From Omphalotus guepiniiformis (lineage: Eukaryota; Basidiomycota; Agaricomycetes; Agaricales; Omphalotaceae), in the NCBI GenBank assembly GCA_028554645.1, contig JAQOOI010000018.1:1426001-1490000 (forward strand): a stretch of 64,000 bases of DNA. Reading direction: 5' to 3'. This document shows, one piece after another, positions 1-11,812 of the stretch. The notes beneath the pieces were generated by a model. That model had not been told where the DNA came from. It saw nothing but the letters and a program-made list of their open reading frames with translations, and did not search any database. Made by a program: the position numbers and the translations under genes. How positions within the stretch are numbered: position 1 is the stretch's first letter; each line of letters begins with the position of its first letter.

Positions 1-413
1 CATGATTCCAATGATTGAGCAGGACAGCATAAGCTAGGATCAAAGCGGTGCAGAGATAGAACATCTCTTGTTCTTGATCAGGAGCAATCAAACATAGGGA
101 CCTCTGGTGGAAAGGACGAAAATGAAAACTCGGTGAACCTTCCGGGAACGGAGATAAACTATCGATTGAGTTACTTTGAGAGCAAAAAATAAAATCTCGC
201 TCGAATGATAGCTCGTCGTTCATAGTGAGAAAAAGATAGAGAACAAAATGAAGAAAAAGGTATCCTAGGAGGTCTCCTAGGAGAATTCAATGGACGAACA
301 AAAAAAATCAAAATTCAACAAGGAGTGATGATGATTTCCAAGGAAGCAAATCAAACACGAATGGAGGTAATGGAACGAGATTTGGAAAGCAGCAGACACA
401 GTCAGGAACTCAC
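1..413. other. left-edge stretch, no exon recognised
   Basis: This stretch lies downstream of the last recognised exon of the Opi1-domain gene, which reads on the minus strand towards the window edge. A splice donor (GTGAGT on the minus strand, 408-413) opens here, so at least part of it should be intron. I tried the obvious acceptors. One frame stays open to the window edge, but it does not resemble the rest of the Opi1 domain. The remainder of the gene is probably outside the window. Confidence 0.4.
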
Positions 414-1005
414 CCTATCGAGCTGACGACAAGCAAACTCGTCGAGCTGTCCAACAGTATTGACTGGCAGCCGTTCAATCACCGGTCGAGATATGGTTTT
501 GACACTCGACTCCATAATCTCGGCACCGTACTAAGTGAAACAAATCACATGTTTTTTAAAGACATATCTCAGCCAGCACATTGAAAACGCGCACCTTCAC
601 GACCCTCGAACTAGCCTTGCTCTGTTCGTACATCCGCAAAGCTCCATGCACCAGCGGGATATGCGATACTCGTCTCACGAAATCTGGCTCCGACGGCGAT
701 TCAAGTGGTGCGGATTCGCTAGAAGTTAGAGTAGGACTTGGAATCGAGGGCGTTGGTGCTGAAGATGAGGAAGCAATCGAAAGAGGAGGTGGTGAAAACA
801 TTGCTAGAGAGCGGCTCGAGTGTCAGATGCCAACAACTGTACGTCAGATTTACTGATAAAACTCACAGGATTTGTTACCACTATTCCGCATATCGCCCAA
901 GGCTCGAACTGCAATGCGTACATCCTCATCCTGTTCATCGAGCAGCGTTTCTGAAAGGCTAACGCTGCTGCTCGTCGAATGGGTCGGGCGGTGAGAGTCG
1001 TCCAT
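414..1005 (-). CDS. Opi1-domain transcriptional regulator, 5' three exons (partial)
   Basis: Three exons on the minus strand keep one frame: 1005-867, 803-595 and 530-414, joined by GT-AG introns (the second donor is GTGCGC). The product starts MDDSHRPTHS and gives about 155 residues before the next intron. Recognisable segments are DEDVRIAVRALGDMRN in exon 1, FVRRVSHIPLVHGALRMYEQ in exon 2, and YGAEIMESSVKTISRPVIER followed by LDEFACRQLDR in exon 3. These match what I recall of fungal Opi1-domain proteins, whose yeast founder is a repressor of phospholipid (inositol/choline) genes that senses phosphatidic acid at the ER. Exon 2 opens with a Ser/Pro-rich linker. The start ATG at 1005 is the first in frame with the conserved block. 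The 3' part of the gene is not in the window. Family assignment is by recalled similarity; the specific role in this fungus is inference. Confidence 0.72.
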
Positions 1006-4000
1006 GGGAGAGAAGAGGAGAGAAGAGAAAAGCTAGTCAGCCGTTTGACAATATATTTTAGCCACCATGCTTGCATGTGAAATCTCGGAAGGATATGTCC
1101 AAACACACGTCAACTTGTCTCATGAGATTTTTCAGTATGTAATGGTCCATGGATGCCGTAAGTCGTTCATCGATTTCTGTTCTCGAAGTCAAGTAGAAGT
1201 GTACGCATATACTTTGTATGTCGGTACTTAGCTAGAGATGTTAGAGAGGGATGAGTGGATAAACATGAAGATCCCGACAAAAGTGGCATCATGTTTCTGT
1301 CAGCGTGAGAAAATCGTAAACAAGCGATCCTCCTGAATCACATGAACCTCCTGCTCAATATCAACGCTCATTATCATTGACTTCAGTAACCCTGCAAATC
1401 CAACGTATGGCTACAAAGCGCCAGAAATCATACAGGCAAGCTGGAGTCGAAAAAGAAATAAAAACCGATGGTGGACAAGTCTAGACATGACCTCGGCCAT
1501 CCCATCACTGGTACATTGACAAGCTTGTCTGCGCAGTGCGGGGCCTTGGCGGGGCCCCTTCACGGGATCGACTCCGGCCCCAGACACTCTAATTGAATGC
1601 ATGAAGGAGTCTTATCTGTGGGGACCCATACATGTCACGTATCGACGGTATCGTAGTGCCGGTTGTCGTGAACGACCCGCGCCCCATCGCGTATGGACCC
1701 CCCCAATATGTCTTGATACTAGCGTCTTGAGGCGCTCTAGTGAGGTAAGACTTGCTTGATATTCAGCTTGGCCGTCACAGAACATGCATCCGGAAGCATC
1801 GAAAATAACCCCAAACCCCAAGAATCAAGACATACAGTAAATAGTTGAGAGTGTTTTGGTTGAACTAGAGAGTGGGCGGCAGCTTTGCCGCCGGCACGTC
1901 GCGCCTGCCTGATCTTCGGCATTTGCCTTACAGTTTTCAAACTCAGACCGCTTTGTGCCTTAGGTCCAACTTTTTAGTGCAAGCTTCAGATTTCAAACTT
2001 CGGGTCGCCCATCTCCTCCCATAGAACTTTCTCATGCGATGAATTAAATGAAAGGACTCAATTACTTCGCGATGCTGTACTCTTTCCTCTGTGTGTTTCA
2101 CATAGTATGTGCGTGCCACTTGCGATGCTCATTGGATAAGCCTTGCATTACATTCCGAGGCCCAGCAGGTAGGCTCTCAAACTCTCCAGGTATCTCTAAT
2201 GCTATGCATTTATACGCAGGTCAAACTTTCAACGAACTCTAATTACTTACCGGCAGCATCGGCTCACACTGACAGTAAACCAAATTACATACCATCATGA
2301 TCCTATCGTCGCAAGTCTTCATCTGAACCGCCACTCCAGTAATCTATGCGAAACTTCAAACATAAGAATCTATACATCAAGGTTCTATCAACAGTGAGTT
2401 TTTTCAAACACCTCAACTTTGATTCTTTTCAATTAACTTGAATCCTTCCGGATAGATCCTATTAGCAATGAAGAAAACTTTGGACTACACAGCTATAGCT
2501 ATAGCCTATCGTACACGAGGCAACTTCTAAAACCTCCCTCATGAGTAGATCAACAGGAAGAAGATGATGATACTGTGATCTCATACCAGCGTGCCAAGCG
2601 GAGTTAACCTACTTCGAAGCCGTGTAAGGAGGAAAGGCTTCGCTCACTTATCTTCATAGCAATAGCGATGAATCTGAAGCCAAAAAAAGATTTGAATCCA
2701 GTACAACTCGACACTCCCCCTGGCCAGAAATCAATGCTTCCTATTCTATCTATTACCCCTTCAGCAGTGGCAGTTGTCGACCTCGAGATTCATTTTCTCG
2801 CGAAATTCGTCCGCTGACTCGGGATCCGATGACATGGGTATAACTCATCACTTCTCGCATTTACTTCGAAATGATGCTTGCCTCTCATCCTGATGGAAAA
2901 TATGTAGTATGTATGACTGCGGAATCAGACTGTGACAGGCCCCGGGCTGCCTCGTGTGTATTGTATGTTCTAAACTTCTACCTTCAACAGACTCGTCGGA
3001 ATGACACGGATAATTTGTCCTTGTGAATACGGGAGAAGCAAGGACTGAAACTGTTGGAATTACGATGTACAGTAAACGAATATCCCTTGTGAACAAGGAA
3101 GGAGTGCAGAGGAGACGCTGTCGCTCTCGCTTGTCTGGAAATTGAATCATATCTAAGGCCAAGTAAACCTCAATTTTGGTAGCACATACTTATACATTCA
3201 GTCCTACGTGCCTACACGCTTCGATCCCCGATTGACAAGTACCACCACCATCTATCCAAAATACATAAGTACAACACCGAGTCGCACACCACAAGCACGA
3301 AACAAGATTCAATGTCCTAGATACCCGCTCAGCCGGCGACTCGCCGCAAGTTGCACACTGAGCAATTGACGATCGTTGGCAACCTGAATCCGGGACGCCC
3401 ACTTGAAATCTCTATGATATTTATTGGCTTAAATGAACTCTGTTGAAATACCAACTCGGTACCGTCTAGCAGCACACGTACACGTTACACCCCAACGGGC
3501 CACTCCGAGTCTGACTCTGACTCTGAGCTGTGGAGGGGTCCATGTGGGTGGGTGGGTCACACATTCCATTGCGGTAGTTGCGGTAGTCTGAGTCTTCGTG
3601 AGTGTGAGGGTTAAATGGAACGGGCGGTAATCACTTGGTAATCACGCAAAACGTGAAGCGACTAATGATGAAGTGGAGCACACCAAATCCATGTACATGG
3701 AATGTTGCCTTGTAAACGAATTCCGAGGAGTCGGTAAGACGTAGCTTGCAGAGCAGAGCACTCTCTGGGGCGTGTTGGCAAATCACAGTATATCTCTGTC
3801 AGAACTGACGGTGACCTTCTGATGGCGACATTCGAGAACTAATCACGGCTGTCTTCCTGGAATTACAATCGACGTAGAAAGAACACGTAGAAGGGCGATG
3901 GAAAGGTCCGGCTTCGTGACATGACATGGCATGCCAGCACAATCGCTGAAATTTCATATATAAAGTCGTCGGTTCAGCGGAGCAGAACAAAAATGGATAC

Positions 4001-5456
4001 TTAGGTTGTGACGCTGTACTTCTACGGACGTAGTACTACATACCGAGATAGAACCGAACATCAATCCAAGTACGGTGCCGCTAATTTTGATATCAATGCC
4101 TGCACTCGAAGGAAAAATTCGCCATGCGCCACATTGTTTGGTGGGGGTAAAGGTGACATCCGTGATTTGATTGCTGGATGCTCAACCGGAAGGACTTGAA
4201 ACAGCCACTAGGTAGGAAAGAATTGACATCGTAGATAAGTTGAATCATGATGGTAATACCTCTGCTTCGAAATCGATCACTGAGTGTGCGCTGGTAAGAA
4301 GTGAAACTAGGAGCAGAGTAGATGAATCTAAAAGCACGCACGACGTCATGAATACTTCGCCACGTTGAAGATGGCAATTGAGCTTGAAAGCTTGAACGTC
4401 TCCCTGAATGACGAAAGTATTATCTTGAAGATGCTCTGACAAGGGGTTTGCCTTGTGCGCTTCACAGTGGCCCTGGCTGGTAAGTTATCCAAGATCTAGG
4501 GGAGCCAAAGTTCAACCTTTTATCACCATGACAAATAAAACAGAACATACGGCACAAACACGTTGGAGACTCGAATACAATACAATCCCATAACCTTATC
4601 CACTGGCAGGGACATACTATGTATTGCGTCCGACAGATGAGAGAATGGCTGCCAGCAGGCCGCTCAATTACGCCGCACTAAGGGAGGAGAAATTTCGTCA
4701 CGAACAACCTGATGATGATCCTTCGAATTCCAGAAAAGACTTCGGACGACATTTAATATGCCGCGCTGCCAGTGTCACTCATTGAATCAAGCGATTGTCA
4801 CAACAGCGCTTTGCCGCTCAGAGGTACCTCCAGTCGTACAGTCTCAGCAGAGCAGGATCGAGAAAAACCCCTTCGTTATCAATCTTTACACATCGCTTCG
4901 ACCCGCCGAGTTGTAAGAGACCTAAAAATTTGGCACCAATCCGGAATCCATTGATAGGCACAGGGCTAACCTGGCGAGTTTCCGCGTTTTCTGAAAGGCA
5001 GCAAATCAGTAGACGAACAAAACACCATTGAAACAAATGTGGTCCCCCCTATCAAGTTTGAAACACAGCAAGGATTCGGAAGATCCTGCATGGAAGGATG
5101 GATTGAGGAACAAAAATCCGTCGTGTGTGTTGAACGCATCGTATCAACTTCAAATTGCAGTGTTTGACTGATCGGCGACTCATGTAGGAAAACGATGGAT
5201 CCACAGCCCCGTTGAAAAAATCGTTTACGCTTGGTGAATAAACTGAACCCAAAACATACACATTATACTCGAAAAAACAACACAAAGGGTCGTTATGCAG
5301 CCTGAAGGGAGTCGTGACTACCCAACTGTCCTGACCATGATCCAATCGACAATCGTGGGTGCGCCAAATACAGCTCAGGCTTATGATCTTGCTGAAAACA
5401 TCCTCTATGTTGTGCAAATCTAGATCCAAAAGAAAAATACAGCTGATAACTCGTCG
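1006..5456. other. 4.4-kb stretch without a recognisable gene
   Basis: Only short open frames occur here, none with a recognisable domain or a convincing set of introns. Its left end (1006-1300) should hold the promoter of the divergent Opi1-domain gene. There is a short GC-rich patch near 1535-1560 and a few stuttering repeats such as CTGACTCTGACTCTGA near 3510. A 138-aa open frame on the minus strand (5052-5468) is rich in Cys and His but has no family resemblance, so it was not called. Confidence 0.5.
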
Positions 5457-5635
5457 AAAACCCCACAACCCCTCTCCCTAGGCGGACATGCATCAGAAGC
5501 CAGAGCAATATCGTGTCCCACGATAACGCCTCTTAGCTGAAGCCACCCTCAACAAAGCCGCCGGCTGCCCGCACACCTTCGACAATCCTCTTGTATTCCT
5601 TCAACAACTCGCCAACTTCTCCAACGCGCAGCTCA
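5457..5635 (-). pseudogene. diverged tandem copy of the VPS9 gene 3' end
   Basis: The minus strand from 5633 to the TAA at 5533-5535 encodes ELRVGEVGELLKEYKRIVEG, then VRAAGGFVEGGFS and a stop. This is nearly the same as the last residues of the VPS9-domain gene next door, which ends ...GGFN and stop. The non-coding flank is duplicated too: both copies are bordered by the same ACCCCTCTCCCTAGGCGGAC-like motif (about 5470-5489 and 5661-5681). No start, promoter or upstream exon accompanies the copy, so it is a relic of a tandem duplication of the gene's tail rather than a gene. Confidence 0.82.
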
Positions 5636-5690
5636 ATTACATCTACGAAAAACCTCAAAAACCCTCTCCCTAGGCGGACAGGACCTTTCC

Positions 5691-8600
5691 TCAATTAAAC
5701 CCACCCTCAACAAACCCACCAGCCGCTCGCACCCCTTCCACAATCCTCTTATACTCCCTCAACAACTCCCCAACCTCTCCAACACGCAACTCATCCGCAG
5801 ACATACACTCAACAAACCGCTTATTCGGTGGCGCAAGCCTTAGAACAGGTGAATACATCGATACCTGCGACGGAATCGCAGGCGACTGTGGTCGTGACGA
5901 AACGGGTGTATCGAATCGATTAGTCGTCGTCGTCGTCGTCGTCGTTGTCAAATTGTTCGTGATGAGAAGTGAAGATCGACGAGATTCAGGAGGTGATTTC
6001 GTCTGGATGAAAGCGACAAAAGGTGAATACACCATCACTTGATTTCAAAGAATAGATAATTAAGACGAACCTTTCCTGTTTTAGATGCATTCTTACGAGA
6101 ACCACCAGCCAACCCACTAGAAACCTTCGCCAACCGATCGCTCAAACTCTTCCTCGCAGCATCAGCAACATTCTTCGCCGTCTTCTTCGACTTATTCTTC
6201 GAAGTCGCAGCCTTCCTCCTAGAACTCATCATACTCTCAAAACTCTTGATACTCCTCGTATCACTCGCCGCACCCGACCTATAATACCCTTCCCCATCAT
6301 CACTATCATCCTCATCTTCACCACCTTCATCATCTTCATCCTCAGCATCATCCTCACTCTCTTCATCTTCATCTCCTTCACCCTCAATCGACGATTCATC
6401 CTCATCAGTCGTATCAGCGCCAAACTTCGATCCTAACGATCGTCGACTTCTCACACTCCCAGGCCTCGACACGCTCACCATCTCTTCCTCCTTCGCCCCA
6501 GACCCTGAACCCCTCCCAACACCAGGTAAAACCATACCAGGCAATTTAAGACCCTTAATCGAAAATCCACTCTCTTTCCTCACCATCGCTTCTCTCGGGT
6601 TATCCTCGGGAACACCAACATCACCAATAGTCCCTCCAGTACCTTCCTTAACCACAACACCAGAAACAACCTTCCCATTCCACGGCGCAGCAGCTTGAGC
6701 AGAGTTAATCGCAGGCGTCGCCGGATCAGGACTATTAGGCAACAACCCGGTCAATGTCACCCCATTAAGCGATACACCAGGGAAAGACAAGTTAACATTC
6801 ATGCTCTTGAAAAGCCCAAAAGACGAATCAACTACTCCCGACATCCCCGTAAGAACCTTATTCGCCGACGAAGAGATAGCGTCAACTTGTTGTTCAACGC
6901 GATTACGGAGCGTGAAAGACGACGCAACAGATTGCGAAGTAGCACCAGCCGTCGATGTACCTGCAGATCTCAACGAAGAGATTGACCCACGTCTACTTGA
7001 AGGTAGAGATTGACGACCAAGAGGGATGGGAATGGGGATAGGACCTGAGGGTGTCTCAGCCCCTTCAGGGACAGGGAAGACACCCATTCGAGTAGAAGTA
7101 ATTGTCTGAGGATCAAGAGCTCCAATAAATTCTGCAACAGCCATAAGATTAACGAGGCAATAAGCCTCCTCACCCCCGAACGTTCGATTCCTGAAGCGTT
7201 GGATGTAAAGAAGGTGAGAAATTAGGTGCGGCGGATTGGTCTTTACGACGGAGAGAATGAGAAGGGGGAAGATGGTGTCAAGGGAAAGAGCAGCCTGAGA
7301 AGCTGACGTCGGCGGTTCAGAATGAGGTGAAACTGGTGATGCTGGAGTTTGTTGTGATCCTGAGGCTGGGGATGTAGAAGGCGCAGAGGTGTCGTCTACA
7401 TCTACAGGCACAGTTGGAGGCTCAATATCAGGTGTCTCGGCTGGGGTCACAATCAAAGACACTGGCGAGATGGGTGACTGTGGGCTACCTGGTCGTAATT
7501 GAGTCGTGTGTACTTCATCCTCGTCATTGTCGGTAGCATTTTTTCCATCATGCCGAGAATCTTCCATACTCTCTGAATGTATCGATCCCCGAGACGATAC
7601 CCTATCACTTGAGGACAACGTGAATTTCTCTTTTGTCGGAACCGCAGTAGGGGGTCCATCTTCAATATCTTCCGCGAAGGATGTCTTTTGATAGTCGCCA
7701 GGGAGCGGAGTATTCTGCGCCGACTCGACCTCAGCTTTCAGTCGTATCGGGGGAAGCTTCGTGAGACCATCTATCCCAGAGCAAAGTAAATTAGTAAACA
7801 GAAAATAAACTCGGAAGGGATAACTCACCAACTAAAGCCCTATGCGCCTTGACCAAAACACCAGCCTTCTCAGCAGGCGTAAAAGTCACTTCCAACAGTG
7901 CCAAAGTGTTCCCACAAGCCTCAACAACACCCAAAACACCCTCTTCCCTCTTCTTTCGTTCAACCTCTTGATCTTCCACGCTACCTTCCTTCAGTCCCCC
8001 AACGTCAATATCCAAATCGCTCAAGGAAAACTCAACCATCGTTAACGCAGCGATCCTTGATGATAGGGCCTCGTCATGTGCGGCATCAGTAACCAGCATG
8101 GGATCGACAGAATCTTCTCCATCGCCGGGTTCTTCTACGTTCGTGGTGGCTTCGGGCGCGGTTGCTGATATGCAGGGAGATGGTGAGGAGAAGAGCCTGA
8201 TTCGCGCGGATTTTGTGTGACCAAATAGATGAAATCGATGATAGGTCGTCGTTAATTGAATTCGGTGATCAGAAAGAAACGACAAAATCGCGAATGTGAG
8301 ACACGATATAGTCAGTAAGCAATAGCCTCGACGCCTAAAAGAACACATACCGCTCATAAACTCCACCAGCAGAACAAACCGTAAGCTCCATCCTCTCCAT
8401 AACATTCCTAACTCTCCGATCCTCCTTATCAGCTTCAACTTCCGAATCCCCCTTTTTCTCCTCTTCCTCTTCCTTCTCCTCCTCCTCCTTCTCCTTCTCC
8501 TCCTGCATCTCCACCTCCACCCTCCTCCTCTCTCGAACCTCATCTTCAAAGTCAAGATAAAACTCTTGCCATCTCGCTCCCAAATCCTCAACATCACCAA

Positions 8601-10584
8601 ATCCCTCCTTATCCCCATATTCATTAACAGCATACTCATACACCCCTTCAATCCCTTTAGCTCCTCTCGCTTCGACCTCAGCCGCAATAGAAGTAGCAGA
8701 AGCTAACCGTTTCGCTATCTTCGGTCTATTCGCCTTCGAAGTAGACGAACCCGTACGCAGAACAGGAAAAGCCTTTTGCTTCTCTAAAAATTCAACCGCC
8801 TTATCAACCAACCACGCTTGCATCTCAGCCGTCTCCTCATCTGTCAACCCAACTTCCGAGCTATCACCAGGTGGCGCACGCGAGTCTGTTTGCGCTAAAA
8901 GGGCAGGTACTTCGCCTTCCACAATACCCATCCATATGCCTCCCAACACCTTCTGTTCAACGAGGGACTCCCCGATAGTATACGCCCCCACAGATATCGA
9001 CACTTGATTCGTAGGAACACCACTAGTTTGTATAACGCCCTCCACACTGGCAACGCTCCCCGTCTCCGATACGGACAGTATTGATGGAGGTCTTGACGAC
9101 GTTCCACCACCACTATCAAGCCCAAGCGGCAAAGGCTGAGTACCGATGAGAGGGGAAGAACTCTGACTTATACTCCCAACACCTTGGTTGGTCTGCGCCA
9201 GCGTCTGCGCATTCGGCTGAGATTGAGACGATGAACGACCAAAGAGGCTTGCGAGCGATGAAAGTCTACTGCCGCCTTGGGGAGTGGTAGGTCTCGAAGG
9301 CGCGTTCAATGCAGCACCTGATGACGGGGAAGACGCGACGGCACCAGTTGGTCGGCGAGGGGGAAGTGGTGGTTTATTATGTACCGATGGAAAGTGCAAA
9401 GAGCCGCGAGGAGGAAGGGAAAGTGATGGGTTGTGCGATGGAAGAGAATATTGCGGAAAGTAGGAGGTGTGGGTTGTAGTGGGGAAAAGGGCCGCAAAAC
9501 CGGCGGCTCGCGTTCCTGGAGTAGATATGTCCTGAAATGCCTTTGTTGAAGGGTGAAGAGTAGATGTCATGGTGATAGATTGACTATAATGAAGTGTAAA
9601 TGAGGAATGAGCCAAAAACAAACATCCAGGTAGCTCACTCTTCAATAACGCCGCGGAGCCCTGAGAGTGTTACGACTTTCATAGGGCTCTTGCCTTTTCC
9701 TGACATCAAATTCGCGGGTTCGCAGAAGACTATATGGTTCTTGACGAAACCTGGTGTGATAACGGCTTTCTTGTTCTCCTTTTCCTGTTTCTGTCGATCA
9801 TTATTCGGTGACCGCGGCGTTGGCGGTAATTGGCTGATTGGTTCAAGTGGAAGAAGGAGCGTCGCCTTAAAGCAAGGATATATCAGCATCGTATGGACAT
9901 CTCGGTCAATCACCATACCTTTCCAATACTCAAAGCCTCCCAAGCTTCCTTCCACTCTGCCTCCGTCTCTTCATCTTCACCACCGCTAGAAGAACCAATT
10001 CCAACCAAGGCTTCCACAATAGCCCAACCTACACTTCCCATATCAAGTCCGAGCCCTTGTGCGGCGGCCTTCAAATTCATCAACTGAAGCTTAGACGTGG
10101 CATCTCCCTGCGCCTGAGCATGCTGCGAAGAAGAAGGTACCGTTGACATAGAAGTAGTCGCCGACGTAACTAACAACGAAGGCGAGTGAGACGAAATGGT
10201 CGAACTTGACGGATACGAATGTGAATGCGCAGGAGGTCGATGTCTTGGTGTGTACGGCACGTATCCTATAGAGTTCGAATTTCCACCACCACCGCCAAGA
10301 CTAGAACTAGAACCACCATATCCATTATCCCATGCTGTAGACGTGGAATTCAAGTTGGCATTTGCGCTCGAACCAGTCGAGGTAGAGGCTCCGTTGCCGG
10401 TACTCGATGGTGAGAGCAACGGGTGCGCAATGAGCGATTCATGTGATGGTGTACGACTAAGGGAATGAGTAGAGCTGCTTGATAAAGTACTGTTTCCTGT
10501 TGAACCGCTAAGAATACGAGAACCAGAGGAACGGCCGATAGATGTGGCAGGGAAGAGCGAATCGCGTGAGGGTTTGTTTGACAT
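5691..10584 (-). CDS. VPS9-domain protein, likely Rab5-type GTPase exchange factor
   Basis: Six exons on the minus strand keep one frame: 10584-9919, 9865-9639, 9583-8351, 8196-7829, 7770-6071 and 6002-5691. They give about 1,501 residues. The VPS9 domain is split by a low-complexity insert. Its first part is EKAGVLVKAHRALV running across intron 4 into DGLTKLPPIRLK (about 815-843). Its core is LDTIFPLLILSVVKTNPP and GGEEAYCLVNLMAVAEFI (about 993-1048). VPS9 domains catalyse GDP-GTP exchange on Rab5/Vps21 GTPases on endosomes. The N-terminus is Ser-rich with a conserved helix (KLQLMNLKAAAQGLGLDMGS). A Glu-Lys-rich stretch precedes intron 3, a strongly acidic run lies near 1285-1335, and Thr repeats lie near 1415. 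Exon 1 starts at the only ATG in frame with the conserved block. The gene shares a 251-bp intergenic region with the divergent FAS1 gene. Exons 3, 4 and 5 each change from C-rich to G-rich along their length. Confidence 0.82.
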
Positions 10585-10835
10585 TTATGTCCAGGTAAAG
10601 AATTAGATTGGCCGACTTCGTGTCGGTATTGAAAAAATTTTCAACGTTGTCGTCGACGGTGAGTAAAAAATGCGTCGACGACGTAGACTGCAACGCCAAC
10701 CGTTCGGAAATCAGGAGTTCTCATTGGCGTAGGCGCCTTACGTAAGTCTAGATTAGTCATCAGCGACCAAGAGACGCCCTGGCTTCTGGGCTGCCTTCTG
10801 AAGTACTCCAGTACTCCAAGTGACGTTCTTCCATC
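10585..10835. promoter_or_regulatory. 251-bp divergent intergenic promoter region
   Basis: This short region separates the start codons of the VPS9-domain gene (minus) and the FAS1-domain gene (plus), so both promoters must lie in it or overlap the neighbouring 5' ends. No clear TATA box is visible for either gene. A direct statement about shared regulation would need expression data. Confidence 0.45.
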
Positions 10836-11649
10836 ATGCATCTACCTCTATTCTCTCTTATTCTCTTGCCTCTAGTTTCTGCTGTCCTTCCTCCCTCTGA
10901 AGCTGAATATCAGAAAAGTGCTCTTCGAAACCAGCAGATTCCTTTGTTTGCCGATATCATGAACCCTGATTACACCCCTTTGACCAACGAGAAACCTACG
11001 CTCGCAGACTTGTTGACTATCGAGTCTTCGGCTTCAATTTTCTATTCCTACGCTAGAGAGATACAGACTAGCAGGCTGTTCAGTGATAGTAATGCCAAGC
11101 TCACCCTGTTAGTTCCGACGAACAAGGCTGTAATGGCGCTTGCTCGCAAGCCGTGCGTAGTAGAAGACTTTCCACAATCCTCGTTTCTCATCACTCGTTT
11201 TTTTCTTATACAGTCACCAAGGACCATCCGAGCCTGACGATGGTATCATAACTTCGGAGGAGGAGTTCGATAGACAGACAAAGGATAATGTCGAACGATG
11301 GGTCCTAGCGCACATAATTCCTGTATGTCCCTCCACCGCCTCCTCAGCCGACAGTTTACTCAAAAAACGTCTTCTCCTCTGCCTAGAAATCTCCTATATC
11401 GCTCGAACCACAAACATACTCTACTATGCTTGAGAACAAATCCGTCTCCTTCAAGGCTTCTAAATCAGGAAACCACGATGTCCCAGAATGGCAGCGAGTC
11501 GTTCTGGAAGATGACATTCACATAATTAACATGAGAGAGGTCCGAAAGTCTTTCTTTTGTGTTCTTTCTAGCATTACTCATCTACTTCTCGATTATAGGC
11601 TTCGAACGGTGTTGTATATATCATCGACGGTACAATTAATGTTGATTAA
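10836..11649 (+). CDS. secreted fasciclin (FAS1)-domain protein
   Basis: Four exons, 10836-11152, 11214-11322, 11387-11539 and 11599-11649, join in frame to about 209 residues. Residues 1-17 (MHLPLFSLILLPLVSAV) form a typical signal peptide. A single FAS1-like domain follows: LADLLTIESSASIFYSYARE, then TLLVPTNKAVMALARKP (the FAS1 H1-like box), ERWVLAHIIP, and a C-terminal strand pattern ASNGVVYIIDGTI that matches the usual NG-x-hydrophobic-I-D end of the domain. FAS1 domains mediate adhesion or cell-surface interactions. Fungal single-domain forms are secreted or membrane-linked. No GPI signal or transmembrane segment is present after the domain. The third intron uses the weak donor GTCCGA. 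The gene converges with the FtsJ-like gene, 164 bp away. Confidence 0.82.
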
Positions 11650-11812
11650 CCGCATCAACGTGCCCCCTTGAGTGTATAGTAGTGCGTAATTCTAGGCAAT
11701 TTATATTTCTTTACATTTTTTGGTCGACATTCGTGCAATACGTCTACATCAATCCGGACAACAAACAATACACTGACCACCTCAAGCTTCAAGCCCCAAG
11801 CGCTCAAGCTCA

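Noticed and set aside
3170..3215. U6 snRNA-like start (GGTAGCACATACTTATACATT)
   Set aside because: Only the first ~20 nt resemble U6. The invariant ACAGAGA-like box and the 3' stem are absent, so it is chance similarity.
5052..5468. 138-codon minus-strand open frame next to the VPS9 tail copy
   Set aside because: No domain, no introns, unusual Cys/His content without pattern; likely random.
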